Assembly (NCBI RefSeq): GCF_014696825.1 | Contig: NZ_JACJQU010000028.1 | Location: forward strand, 1 to 56,610 | Direction of reading: 5' to 3' | DNA from: Anabaena sphaerica FACHB-251 | Lineage (GTDB): Bacteria; Cyanobacteriota; Cyanobacteriia; Cyanobacteriales; Nostocaceae | DNA: 56,610 nucleotides | Shown: positions 49,387-56,610 of the stretch, piece after piece | Layout: every line of letters begins with the position of its first letter | Position numbering within the stretch: position 1 is the first letter of the stretch | The notes under the pieces: generated by a model | Database searches by the model: none | Told to the model about the DNA's origin: nothing | The model's input: only the letters and a program-made list of their open reading frames with translations | Position numbers and translations under genes: made by a program

Positions 49387-51117
49387 ATGAAAACAAGGGT
49401 TGCACCAGCCGTTGTCATACTGGGACAAAATAGTATCGCAGTAGCAAGGCAAATTATTAATATTTTACCAGGGGCGAAGTTGTACGGTTTAGCAAGTCGC
49501 ACCTGTGATGTTGATGTTAGTTTTACGAGTTTTGGCGATACATTGCGGGAGTTGTTTGCTGCGGGTACACCTATAATTGGTATATGTGCGGCTGGTATTC
49601 TCATTAGAACTTTAGCACCACTGATTACAGATAAAAGTCAAGAACCACCAGTATTAGCTGTAGCTGAAGATGGAAGTGCAGTTGTACCGCTTTTGGGTGG
49701 ACTAAGTGGAGTTAATGAATTAGCGCGTCAAATAGCAGAAGCTTTAAATATCCAAGCTGCAATTACAACTACAGGAGATTTGCGTTTTCGCACAGCCTTG
49801 TTATCTCCTCCTCCTGGATATCATTTAGCCAACCCAGAAGATGCAAAAAAATTTATAGCTGACTTATTAGCAGGGGCAAAAGTTAAATTAGTAGGAACAG
49901 CACCTTGGTTGAGTGAAAGTAACTTACCTATCGATGATAATGGCGAGTTAACCATTCAAGTTACAGAAAAAGAGGTGATTCCTCAACCTGACTGTTTAGT
50001 TTATCATCCCGCCAAGATTGCGATCGCCATAACTTCCCCCTCAACACAAACACTTACCCAAATTCACGAACTACTAGCAGACGCGCAGGTTTCCCCCAAA
50101 GCAGTCGCAGTCATCCTTGCACCTCTCTACCTAGCTGCTAACCCCATACTCCAAAATATCGCCAAAATCTTCCAAGTACCCACTCGGTTTTTCCAAGCCA
50201 GTCAACTGACAGAATTTACCACCCAAGGATACAGTTTTCACGAAGCAGTTGTTTTTGTCGGTACAGAACCAAATAACAAATCCTTGTGTTCTCCATTTTC
50301 CCAAATTACTCTTACCGTTTCACCCCAAATTATCCACCCCGAAACCATCGGACAACCACAGGGAAAATTAGCCATCATTGGTACAGGACCCGGTGCATCA
50401 AAGTGGATGTCTCCCGAAGTCAAAGAAATTCTCAATGCTGCAACTGATTTAGTCGGTTATAAAACCTATATCAATTTAATTGGTGCTTTAGCTGATGGTA
50501 AAAATATTCATGAATCTGATAACAGAGAAGAAGAAGCACGGGCGAAAATGGCCTTAGACTTAGCCGCAGAAGGACGATATGTAGCAGTAGTTTCTTCAGG
50601 CGACCCTGGTATTTATGCAATGGCAACCGCAGTTTTTGAAGTCATAGACCGATATAATCAACCAGAATGGCATACTATTGATATTCAAGTAGCCCCAGGC
50701 ATTTCCGCCATGCAAGCCACTGCCGCAGCTATTGGCGCACCTTTAGGACATGACTTTTGTGTAATTTCTCTTTCTGACATTTTGAAACCTTGGGAAATTA
50801 TCGCCCAACGCATTACAACAGCAGCCCAAGGTGATTTTGTTATAGCATTTTATAACCCTGTTTCCAAAGAACGGACTTGGCAATTAGCAGAAGCTAAAAA
50901 TATCTTGCTACAGTACAGAAAAGCAGATACTCCAGTAATATTAGGGTGGAATCTTGGCAGACCAGGACAAGCAGTAAAAGTCATCACCCTTGAACAATTA
51001 GAACCAATAGAAGCCGATATGCGAACCTTGATTATTGTTGGTTCTTCTCAAACTCGGAAGATTGAAACTAGTGAACAAGATATACGGGTTTATACACCAC
51101 GCCGTTATAATTCATAA
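49387..51117 (+). CDS. cobJ: CbiG-CobJ fusion: cobalt-precorrin-5A hydrolase / precorrin-3B C17-methyltransferase
   Basis: 576 residues. Residues 1-310 match CbiG (ELFAAGTPIIGICAAGILIR, VLAVAEDGSAVVPLLGGLSG, TTTGDLRF in the central part). Residues about 325-576 are a SAM methylase of the CobJ/CbiH type (KLAIIGTGPGASKWMSPEVK, VAVVSSGDPGIYAMATAVFE, VAPGISAMQATAAAIGAPLG, FYNPVSKERTWQLAEAK). The fusion is known in cyanobacteria. Together with CobG it suggests a pathway with mixed aerobic and anaerobic type parts. Own promoter candidate, and a hairpin terminator at 51237-51268. No riboswitch is seen in front of it. Confidence 0.92.
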   Translation: MKTRVAPAVVILGQNSIAVARQIINILPGAKLYGLASRTCDVDVSFTSFGDTLRELFAAGTPIIGICAAGILIRTLAPLITDKSQEPPVLAVAEDGSAVVPLLGGLSGVNELARQIAEALNIQAAITTTGDLRFRTALLSPPPGYHLANPEDAKKFIADLLAGAKVKLVGTAPWLSESNLPIDDNGELTIQVTEKEVIPQPDCLVYHPAKIAIAITSPSTQTLTQIHELLADAQVSPKAVAVILAPLYLAANPILQNIAKIFQVPTRFFQASQLTEFTTQGYSFHEAVVFVGTEPNNKSLCSPFSQITLTVSPQIIHPETIGQPQGKLAIIGTGPGASKWMSPEVKEILNAATDLVGYKTYINLIGALADGKNIHESDNREEEARAKMALDLAAEGRYVAVVSSGDPGIYAMATAVFEVIDRYNQPEWHTIDIQVAPGISAMQATAAAIGAPLGHDFCVISLSDILKPWEIIAQRITTAAQGDFVIAFYNPVSKERTWQLAEAKNILLQYRKADTPVILGWNLGRPGQAVKVITLEQLEPIEADMRTLIIVGSSQTRKIETSEQDIRVYTPRRYNS

Positions 51118-51236
51118 CTGGAAATAGGTGACAGGTTACAAGAGGCAAACGTTTTTTAATTTTGACCTTTGATTTTTGACTTGATTTATCTGCCTCCCCA
51201 TTTCCCAGTCCTCAATCCCTTACCTTCTGCAAATAA

Positions 51237-51268
51237 AGCCCCAAGAATAACAACTTATTCTCAGGGCT
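51237..51268 (+). terminator. Terminator after cbiG-cobJ
   Basis: AGCCCCAAGAATAA pairs with TTATTCTCAGGGCT (one bulge) around a 4-base loop. No long T tail follows. Confidence 0.6.
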
Positions 51269-51699
51269 GTCATACCTGACCACCTTTACCTTTGTAATTT
51301 AAAAATACCATAGCTTTTGAGAACGTAAAGACATAAATATCGGAATTATGTCTAAAATTAAATGAATGATGCTAGTGATTTGTGCTATCCTGTTATGCAA
51401 ATTGTTATTTTTATATAATCAATCCAGATATTTATTAGGCGATTTACCAGGTTATTTTTCTGAGAAAATCTTCAGGATTTAGAATACAGAAGATGCTTAA
51501 CCCAAAATATGCTAACAAAAGTCAGAAAAATAACCGCTTTTAGAGTCAGACTTGATAATTTATCTAAAAATTTGTTCCTTTGTATTACTGATTTGACAAT
51601 CGTTTTCTCCATAAATTCCAGCAAGCATCTCTGCTAACTTCTAAATTCTCACACAAACAAAAAGATATAATTCCATCCATTATGTCTAGTCAAATGCTG

Positions 51700-51820
51700 A
51701 TAAAGACTTGAATTTTCGGTTCTTATCATCAACAATAAAAGCATCATGTTCCATACATGATTGTAGCCAATAAAAGTGACAGAAGCCCTGATATATGTCC
51801 GCCCTTGCGGACATTTTTTA
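51700..51820 (+). ncRNA. Candidate small RNA with two hairpins
   Basis: The stretch ends in a perfect 7-bp hairpin, TGTCCGC-CCTT-GCGGACA (51796-51813), with a TTTTTT tail: a canonical intrinsic terminator with no gene before it. About 35 bases upstream is a second perfect hairpin, ATCATGT-TCCAT-ACATGAT (51743-51761). The 5' end is unknown. No match to Yfr1, whose conserved ACTCCTCACAC core is absent. Confidence 0.45.
51796..51820 (+). terminator. Strong intrinsic terminator of the candidate sRNA
   Basis: A seven-pair GC-rich stem with a tetraloop and a six-T tail. It is the best-formed terminator in the window. Confidence 0.85.
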
Positions 51821-52126
51821 TATTTATAAATCACCATCTAGATTGATTTTTTGTTTGATTAAAAAAAATAATTTCTCAGTCTCTTACTCAGAGTTAGATT
51901 GGCAGAATAAAAAGACATAAATCCTATAATTATGTCCGAAAAATTTCATGCCTTTCCAAGAAGTTGGGTATCTGGGTATTATGTTTTTTAAATTGAGCCA
52001 CTTACCCTGACTGACACTGACATTAGATAGCACCTAAATCAACTATTATTATTCCTGATAGCTCTGCTCTTGAATTGAAAGTTTTAATCGTGTATTCTTA
52101 GCAGTCAAGAACATTTATCAAGAAAA

Positions 52127-52498
52127 ATGACGAACAAATTTATACTAAGCTTGTTTTCTTCTCCTGTCTTGATTAGCTCTTTTTTGACCATGGGAGTGAT
52201 GCTAAATCAAGCCCAAGCAGCCGAACCAGCAGCCACAAACACAGCCCAAAATAGAGATAATTTGTCCTGTATTCGCAATAAACATAAAGTGGGTTTAGTC
52301 TGTGCTAGAGCTTCCGTATTGGCTCAAATTCCACAGTATCAAGCCCAACCAGAAGATTTTGATACTCCTGATGATATTCAAATGCTAGAGTTCAATGTTG
52401 ACGAAAGCAATATGGCGGTTGATTTATTTGGCTGTGATTGCCCTGCTTGTATAAATTCTTTACGGCAAATGCGTGGTGTTACACCTCTAGTTTATTAG
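52127..52498 (+). CDS. Secreted hypothetical protein with CxCxxC end
   Basis: 123 residues. Signal peptide of about 31 residues (LISSFLTMGVMLNQAQAAEP). The mature part holds two separated cysteines (LSCIRN and LVCARA) and a C-terminal FGCDCPACINSLRQM motif, a CxCxxC cluster that could bind metal or take part in disulfide exchange. About 90 residues after cleavage. No known family comes to mind. It is preceded by 1 kb of non-coding DNA and followed by the convergent pentapeptide gene. Confidence 0.7.
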   Translation: MTNKFILSLFSSPVLISSFLTMGVMLNQAQAAEPAATNTAQNRDNLSCIRNKHKVGLVCARASVLAQIPQYQAQPEDFDTPDDIQMLEFNVDESNMAVDLFGCDCPACINSLRQMRGVTPLVY

Positions 52499-52499
52499 G

Positions 52500-52576
52500 G
52501 AATAGGGAATGGGGAATAAGCAGAAGGCAAGAGAATAAATTTCTTCCCATCTCCCCATCTCCCCATCTCCCCAAAA
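52500..52576. repeat. Short tandem repeats (gggaat and ccccatct)
   Basis: Reads GGGAATAGGGAATGGGGAAT then CCCATCTCCCCATCTCCCCA; simple STRR-type arrays between two convergent genes. Confidence 0.75.
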
Positions 52577-52579
52577 ATA

Positions 52580-53128
52580 TCAACAACTTCCAGCCCATGT
52601 TATCCATGTATGGGATAAACTTATGTGCAGAACTTCCTGGGTTGTCTCTGGTTCAGAAATGATTGCATTAGTTAAATCTGCATCTTTGAGTTCTGATTCC
52701 TCGATATTGCTACCAATCAAATTTGTTTTTTGAAGATTAGCACCACTTAAATCAGCACCACTGATATCTGCTTCCCTGAGGTTTGCACCCAGTAGGTTAG
52801 CCAACTTTAAATTTGCACCTCGCAAATCTGCACGACTAAGATTGGTTTCCTGGAAATTAACTTTCGTTAAGTCAGCACCAATCAAATTTACTTCACTCAA
52901 GTTTGCACCTTGCAAATTTGCACCATTTAGGTCAGCATTAGTCAAATTTGCGCGACTAAGGTTACATTTACTCAAGTTTGCTTCACTTAAATCAGCACCA
53001 CTCAAGTCAGCTTCAGATAAATTGATACCGCTTAATTCAACTTTAGTTAGCTTTGCCTGATGCAGCTTTGCTCCCTTAAAATTTCGCTTTCCTGATTTAT
53101 ATTGATTCAGGAAGCTTTTAGCGTCCAT
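52580..53128 (-). CDS. Pentapeptide repeat protein
   Basis: 182 residues. After a 15-residue lead (MDAKSFLNQYKSGKRNF) come about 26 A(D/N)LXX-type pentapeptides (LSEADLSGADLSEANLSKCN and onward), which fold as a right-handed quadrilateral beta helix. The last 25 residues depart from the pattern (QEVLHISLSHTWITWAGSC). No signal or membrane segment. Such proteins may mimic DNA or act as scaffolds in cyanobacteria; a specific role cannot be read. Convergent with the upstream secreted protein. Confidence 0.9.
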   Translation of the reverse strand: MDAKSFLNQYKSGKRNFKGAKLHQAKLTKVELSGINLSEADLSGADLSEANLSKCNLSRANLTNADLNGANLQGANLSEVNLIGADLTKVNFQETNLSRADLRGANLKLANLLGANLREADISGADLSGANLQKTNLIGSNIEESELKDADLTNAIISEPETTQEVLHISLSHTWITWAGSC

Positions 53129-53188
53129 AATTTCACCTCTCTATGTCTATAGGTGAGTTCAACTCCTACAAACCACACAAAATACCTT

Positions 53189-53285
53189 TAGACATCTGGT
53201 GAGCAAGTAGAGCCGAGAATCTCTACCCATGGAACGTCTCTACAAGGATTGTGAAAAACGCATATTTAATTTTCTCAGATGTCTA
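53189..53285. mobile_element. MITE-like element, copy 2
   Basis: 97 bases with ends TAGACATCTGG and CAGATGTCTA. The right half (GGAACGTCTCTACAAGG, ATTTAATT) matches the element at 34632-34722; the left half differs. It is upstream of the pentapeptide gene. Confidence 0.75.
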
Positions 53286-53439
53286 TTTAGTTATTCTATT
53301 GTCCTCAAGATTTTTGAATTTTGAATCTTTCCTTAATAGAAAGATACTTAACTTAATGTTAATGCCATATACAGGTAATCTGGGCATCTATAGCAATCCT
53401 ATCTTGTTGATCAAGGTTAAAATCTATAAGCACTATGGT

Positions 53440-53531
53440 AGGACTTACGCAAGATTGAACTCAAAACCTGATTCTTGCGTAGGGGTAATTCATGAATTAC
53501 CCCTACTTCCGTTCTGTTTTGCGTAAGTCCT
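53440..53531. mobile_element. MITE-like element with AGGACTTACGCA ends, copy 2
   Basis: 92 bases with the same 12-base inverted ends as 49137-49263 and a different interior that holds a palindrome, GTAGGGGTAATTCATGAATT, continuing ACCCCTAC. It lies 28 bases before the fibrillin-like gene and may shape its promoter. Confidence 0.85.
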
Positions 53532-53558
53532 GTATGGGAAAAACAAAGAAATACCAAC

Positions 53559-54179
53559 ATGACGACTGATTTGATATCTACTACTACACCTGACTTTCTC
53601 AGCACCCTCACCCAAGCTGTGGCTGCGTATCGACAGGGAAATAAACTTCCTGCTGCTGAGATAGTAGTCAATGCGTTGTTACAAGCAGAAAAAAATGCCA
53701 AACAGCAACGCCTAAATTATCCTTTTGATTCTCTCGTCGGTAAATGGCGGCTTTGTTTTGCCACTGGAACCAAAAAAGTCAGAAGACGCGGGGGAATTAT
53801 TTTAGGTAAGGGTTTCTATGTACCAAAATTTGCATCTGCCCATATTTCTTTTAGTGCTGATTTAGAGAAGTCTGCGGGTAGAGGGGAAATTGCTAATCAA
53901 GTACAACTAGGATCTATGTTGTTAAAACTCACAGGTCTGGCGCAATATTTGGGCAAAAAAAATCTCTTGGCTTTTGATTTTACTCAGATGCAAATTAGTT
54001 TATTTAATCGTGTTGTCTACAACCAGAGGATTCGTTCTGGTAAGGTAGAATCTGAGGATTTTTATCATCAGTCTATCGCTAAATTACCATTTTTTGCTTT
54101 CTTTTTAATAACGGAAGATTTTATTGCTGCCCGTGGTAGAGGTGGGGGTTTGGCTATTTGGATTCGAGAAAACAATTAA
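53559..54179 (+). CDS. PAP/fibrillin-like protein
   Basis: 206 residues. A helical N-terminal half leads to FDSLVGKWRLCFATGTKKVR, the 'L-x-G-x-W-x-L-x-(Y/F)' start of the lipocalin-like plastid-lipid-associated (fibrillin) fold. It continues with beta-rich sequence (ASAHISFSADLEKSAGRGEI, LLAFDFTQMQISLFNRVVYN). No signal peptide or membrane span; related plastid proteins bind lipids at thylakoids or plastoglobules. The ending GRGGGLAIWIRENN is typical of cyanobacterial members. The family is likely but divergent, and it may be annotated simply as conserved hypothetical. Confidence 0.55.
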   Translation: MTTDLISTTTPDFLSTLTQAVAAYRQGNKLPAAEIVVNALLQAEKNAKQQRLNYPFDSLVGKWRLCFATGTKKVRRRGGIILGKGFYVPKFASAHISFSADLEKSAGRGEIANQVQLGSMLLKLTGLAQYLGKKNLLAFDFTQMQISLFNRVVYNQRIRSGKVESEDFYHQSIAKLPFFAFFLITEDFIAARGRGGGLAIWIRENN

Positions 54180-54206
54180 AAATCCAAAATCTAAAATCCC
54201 AAATTC
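54178..54206. repeat. Heptamer-like repeat (aaaatcc)
   Basis: Three copies of an aaaatcc-type unit overlapping the end of the fibrillin-like gene. Same unit as in the riboswitch. Confidence 0.6.
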
Positions 54207-54220
54207 TCTAAAAGCGATAG

Positions 54221-55156
54221 CTAGGCTCGCCGCAGGCAACGCTCTATTACTTCACTCACCAATTGATTACCTTTAAAATTGAAATGAATATTGTCTTGAT
54301 ATAAGCTTTGCGGGTTTTTAATTGAGTTTAATTCTGGGAGAAAATCAATATAATTAATTTGTTGTTCTTTAGTAAAATCATTGAGGCGTTTACGAGCGAT
54401 GATTTCATAATCACGGGGTCCTGGTTCGCCAATCTCTCTCAATAATGGAGTCATGGCTAGTATAAATTTGCTGTTATTTTCTTGAGCAAAACTGTGAATT
54501 TTAGCAATTGCTTCTAAATTAATGCCCACGCGATCGCCTGCTTCTTTTTGAACTGCTTCGAGTTCAGGAATCGGCTTTTGTTTAAATAAATAACGCTGTA
54601 AAACTTCTACAATTGCTAAAGGTGGTTTACGATCTGGGTAGTTGCGATCGCGTCCCACAGGTAAGGCAGTAGGAGCAGTAGCAAATAAATCATCAGTGTT
54701 AATTAATAACACTATGACCTGAGCTTGAAAATTGCCGAAACGCTGCAAATAAGCTAATTCGTTTCTTGGTCCCCAGGAGTTAGCTGAAGCATTTAGCACT
54801 TCTACCTGTTGGTAACTGCTCTCGGATGCTAAAGAAGCCTCTATCAAACTAGAGATGGTATTCTGTTGATCTGTCCACCAGCCACCATTAGCGATAGAAT
54901 CACCTAAAAGCAAAATTCGTAATGTCGAAGGTTGAGGTAAGTTTTGTATCGGCGCAGTTCGCATAGAATACTGATTGATTTCAATGCGGTTGCCCATTCT
55001 GCGGGTACGTTGATTAGGTGCTAATAAATAACCAATTTGTTCATCACCAATGTAAATCAGGGGATTACCAAAACCAAACAGCGATCGCAACCCCAACTCT
55101 ATCGCCGCAAATAACCCCACAAATACCGCCAAAATCACCATCAACACTGCTTTCAC
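54221..55156 (-). CDS. SGNH/GDSL-type hydrolase, membrane-anchored
   Basis: 311 residues from the GTG at 55156, which has AAGGGG 7 bases upstream; a TTG two codons earlier is possible. An N-terminal membrane helix (VLMVILAVFVGLFAAIEL) likely anchors it facing the periplasm. Block I is LLLGDSIANGG with the nucleophilic serine, block III-like VLNASANSWGP, and block V DNIHFNFKGN with Asp and His of the triad. Cyanobacterial members may deacetylate or esterify surface glycans; substrate unknown. No operon partner. Confidence 0.85.
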   Translation of the reverse strand: MKAVLMVILAVFVGLFAAIELGLRSLFGFGNPLIYIGDEQIGYLLAPNQRTRRMGNRIEINQYSMRTAPIQNLPQPSTLRILLLGDSIANGGWWTDQQNTISSLIEASLASESSYQQVEVLNASANSWGPRNELAYLQRFGNFQAQVIVLLINTDDLFATAPTALPVGRDRNYPDRKPPLAIVEVLQRYLFKQKPIPELEAVQKEAGDRVGINLEAIAKIHSFAQENNSKFILAMTPLLREIGEPGPRDYEIIARKRLNDFTKEQQINYIDFLPELNSIKNPQSLYQDNIHFNFKGNQLVSEVIERCLRRA

Positions 55157-55284
55157 CGACAAACCCCTTCAAACTGATGTATCGAATTATACTAAAATAA
55201 ATAAGTAGGCAGAATAAAACCAAAGTGTGTAAAGAAAAGTAAACAAGGCTAAAACCCTTTTCCCCCTGCTCCCTGCCCCCTGCC

Positions 55285-55324
55285 CCCTGTTCCCTATTCC
55301 CTGTTCCCTGTTCCCTGTTCCCTG
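55285..55324. repeat. Heptamer tandem repeat (tgttccc)n
   Basis: About five copies, reverse complement of the unit at 24237-24271, in a 'ccctgccccctgccccctg' context. Confidence 0.85.
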
Positions 55325-55418
55325 AAAATAATAATGTGAATTTAACATCATTGGCCAACAGAAGAACTACAATCGAATCTGACAGAGTGACAATGTAACA
55401 AAGGAGGCTTACAAAGGT

Positions 55419-55559
55419 ATGTCCGACTTAAATCGCGGAATTATGAAATTTGAAGGTGCAGACTCACCAAAAGTAGTCACAATCTCTACTGTGTTAGTTT
55501 TGGGATCAATAGTAGCACTCATCCTATGGGCGTTGCAATCTGCCTATGCGTTAAGCTAG
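55419..55559 (+). CDS. Small single-helix membrane protein
   Basis: 46 residues: MSDLNRGIMKFEGADSPKVV then a hydrophobic helix of about 20 residues (TISTVLVLGSIVALILWALQ) and a short tail, SAYALS. A strong AAAGGAGG site 11 bases upstream supports it. Size and layout resemble low-mass thylakoid subunits (photosystem, cytochrome b6f or NDH-1), but it is none of PsbN, PsbX, PetN or Psb30 as I know them. It may be an accessory subunit of such a complex. Confidence 0.7.
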   Translation: MSDLNRGIMKFEGADSPKVVTISTVLVLGSIVALILWALQSAYALS

Positions 55560-55722
55560 AATCATTGATAGGCTCAAAGGACGCTGACAACAAGGGTTGA
55601 CCTAGTTGTTCAGTGTCCATAAAGCCATCAATCAAACAGTCCGAAGAAAAATAATTAAAATTTAGATTTGCGATTTGCAATTTTAGATGCAATATAAGTC
55701 TAAAATTCACAATCAAAAATAA

Positions 55723-56610
55723 ATGTTTCAGCTTTGGGGTTTATTAGTTATTTTAATTACTTGCCCACTCTTAGGGGCAATGCCACTAATTGCTTGGATT
55801 ACCTACGCCCTCAAGCGTCAGCGATTAGCACAAATTGGTACAGGAAATATTAGCGTCTCCGCTGCTTTCTACCACGGCGGTAAATTGGTGGGTATTCTGG
55901 CAGTGCTGTCGGAAGCTTTTAAAGGAATTGCAGCGGTATCAATCGCCCGTGTTTTCTTTCGTGAAGGCTCATTTTGGGAATTGATTGCTTTGATTGCCTT
56001 GGTTATAGGTAGATATTCTTTAGGTAGAGGTGCAGGAACGACAAACGTAGTTTGGGGATTTTTGATGCACGATCCCCTGATTGCAGGATTTGTCAGTTTA
56101 GTAGCAGCCATCGGTTTCATCATTCTGCGCTCTAAAGAAACAATCAAATTTGGGGTTTTGATTTTATTTCCCTTATTTGTGGCGATCCTACATTTTAATG
56201 ATTTCCCCAAAATTGTCGCTGCCTTTGGATTAGCGGGGTTACTAGGATGGATTTATACACAAATCCCCGATGATCTGAACCTGCCAGTCGAAGAGGCAGA
56301 CGCACAAGCGCAACCGATGATGCAATATTTAAGCGGTAGTGAGCAAACGATTATCACTTTGGATGATGAGGTAGAACCAGAGATATTTGGGGCTAAAGCA
56401 GCTACATTATCTCAAATTAAACGCTGGGGTTATCCAGTGCCAAAAGGATGGATTTTAGCCCCATTTGATGATCCGGGGATGTTGATTGATTTTCTCCAAC
56501 CATCATCACTCTCACCCTTAGTAGTGCGTTCCTCGGCAATTGGGGAAGACTCAGAACAAGCTTCTGCGGCTGGACAATACGAAACCGTTTTGAATGTTAC
56601 TAGTAAACTT
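55723..56610 (+). CDS. PlsY-like domain fused to PEP-synthase/PPDK ATP-binding domain (partial)
   Basis: 296 codons, open to the right end of the window. Residues 1-190 carry several membrane helices with GTGNISVSAAFYHGGKLVGI and GRYSLGRGAGTTNVVWGFLM, degenerate versions of the PlsY acyl-phosphate acyltransferase loops GNIGATNV and GGKGVAT. After a linker (LNLPVEEADAQAQPMMQ) comes IFGAKAATLSQIKRWGYPVP and LVVRSSAIGEDSEQASAAGQ, the ATP-grasp start of pyruvate phosphate dikinase/PEP synthase N-domains. The combination recurs in cyanobacteria. Activity of the PlsY part is doubtful because its motifs are altered. Confidence 0.8.
   Translation, partial: MFQLWGLLVILITCPLLGAMPLIAWITYALKRQRLAQIGTGNISVSAAFYHGGKLVGILAVLSEAFKGIAAVSIARVFFREGSFWELIALIALVIGRYSLGRGAGTTNVVWGFLMHDPLIAGFVSLVAAIGFIILRSKETIKFGVLILFPLFVAILHFNDFPKIVAAFGLAGLLGWIYTQIPDDLNLPVEEADAQAQPMMQYLSGSEQTIITLDDEVEPEIFGAKAATLSQIKRWGYPVPKGWILAPFDDPGMLIDFLQPSSLSPLVVRSSAIGEDSEQASAAGQYETVLNVTSKL

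Larger units (their letters stand above)
51118..52126. other. One-kilobase non-coding stretch
   Basis: No convincing protein gene. It holds the cobJ terminator, a 23-base palindromic repeat at 51330-51352 and again at 51914-51936, and a candidate sRNA ending in a strong terminator at 51796-51820. Confidence 0.55.

Noticed and set aside
51649-51837. A 62-codon reverse-strand frame
   Set aside because: It runs through the terminator hairpin of the candidate sRNA and has no support.

Overview
The window looks like chromosomal DNA from a filamentous, probably heterocyst-forming cyanobacterium (order Nostocales, Dolichospermum/Anabaena-like). The evidence is a low GC content, many HIP1 octamers (GCGATCGC), heptamer short tandem repeats, many small palindromic or MITE-like elements, and cyanobacterial genes: a Ycf66 protein, type II NADH dehydrogenase, an HPF protein with a cold-shock domain, a pentapeptide protein, a Rieske/PaO-type oxygenase and a PlsY-like/PEP-synthase fusion. 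The genus is inferred, not proven.

Layout. 0-5 kb: a secreted GHL10 glycosidase-like protein, a small conserved gene, a candidate structured RNA with a terminator, two orphan peptides with double-glycine leaders, and a PAS-CRP regulator. 5-8 kb: two glycosyltransferases and a Cys-rich miniprotein, closed by a MITE. 8-11.5 kb: a partition-like island. It holds a ParB-like protein with a SAP-like tail, a PD-(D/E)XK nuclease fused to a ParA ATPase, and a second, divergent ParA. 11.5-16 kb: repeats, a secreted protein, a Uma2 remnant and ileS, which carries an in-frame repeat insertion. 16-19 kb: a GmrSD-like DUF262/HNH restriction-type protein and a REP-associated transposase (RAYT) bracketed by REP pairs, with a DUF4926 gene and a RAYT relic. 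19-27 kb: NDH-2, an orphan UrtA-like binding protein paired with a sensor kinase, Ycf66 and gnd. 27-30 kb: a nuclease-like orphan, vapB with a broken vapC between direct repeats, and a third double-glycine peptide. 30-34 kb: a Ser/Thr kinase, a Rieske oxygenase and a methyltransferase-like protein. 34-42 kb: a Phd/RelE toxin-antitoxin pair, an unusual MetK, a P-type ATPase with a DUF5132-like partner, a PNPOx-like protein, a ChaB relic, a DUF4142 protein and an HPF-CSD protein. 42-51 kb: cardiolipin synthase with a phosphoesterase, then a cobalamin riboswitch, cobG-cobH-cobI, a serine hydrolase and a CbiG-CobJ fusion. 51-56.6 kb: a 1 kb non-coding stretch with a possible sRNA, a pentapeptide protein, a fibrillin-like protein, an SGNH hydrolase, a 46-residue membrane protein and the start of a PlsY-like/PEP-synthase fusion that runs off the right end.

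How it works together. The clearest pathway is corrin-ring synthesis: cobG, cobH, cobI and cbiG-cobJ, with a B12 riboswitch ahead of cobG. Accessory functions (nucleases, ParA/ParB, toxin-antitoxin modules, RAYT, MITEs) are scattered between housekeeping genes. The nuclease-ParA/ParB-like pair is the strongest candidate for an undescribed system. A second theme is small repeats that have become part of genes: in ileS, in ycf66, at the metK upstream edge, as the RAYT stop codon and inside the B12 riboswitch.
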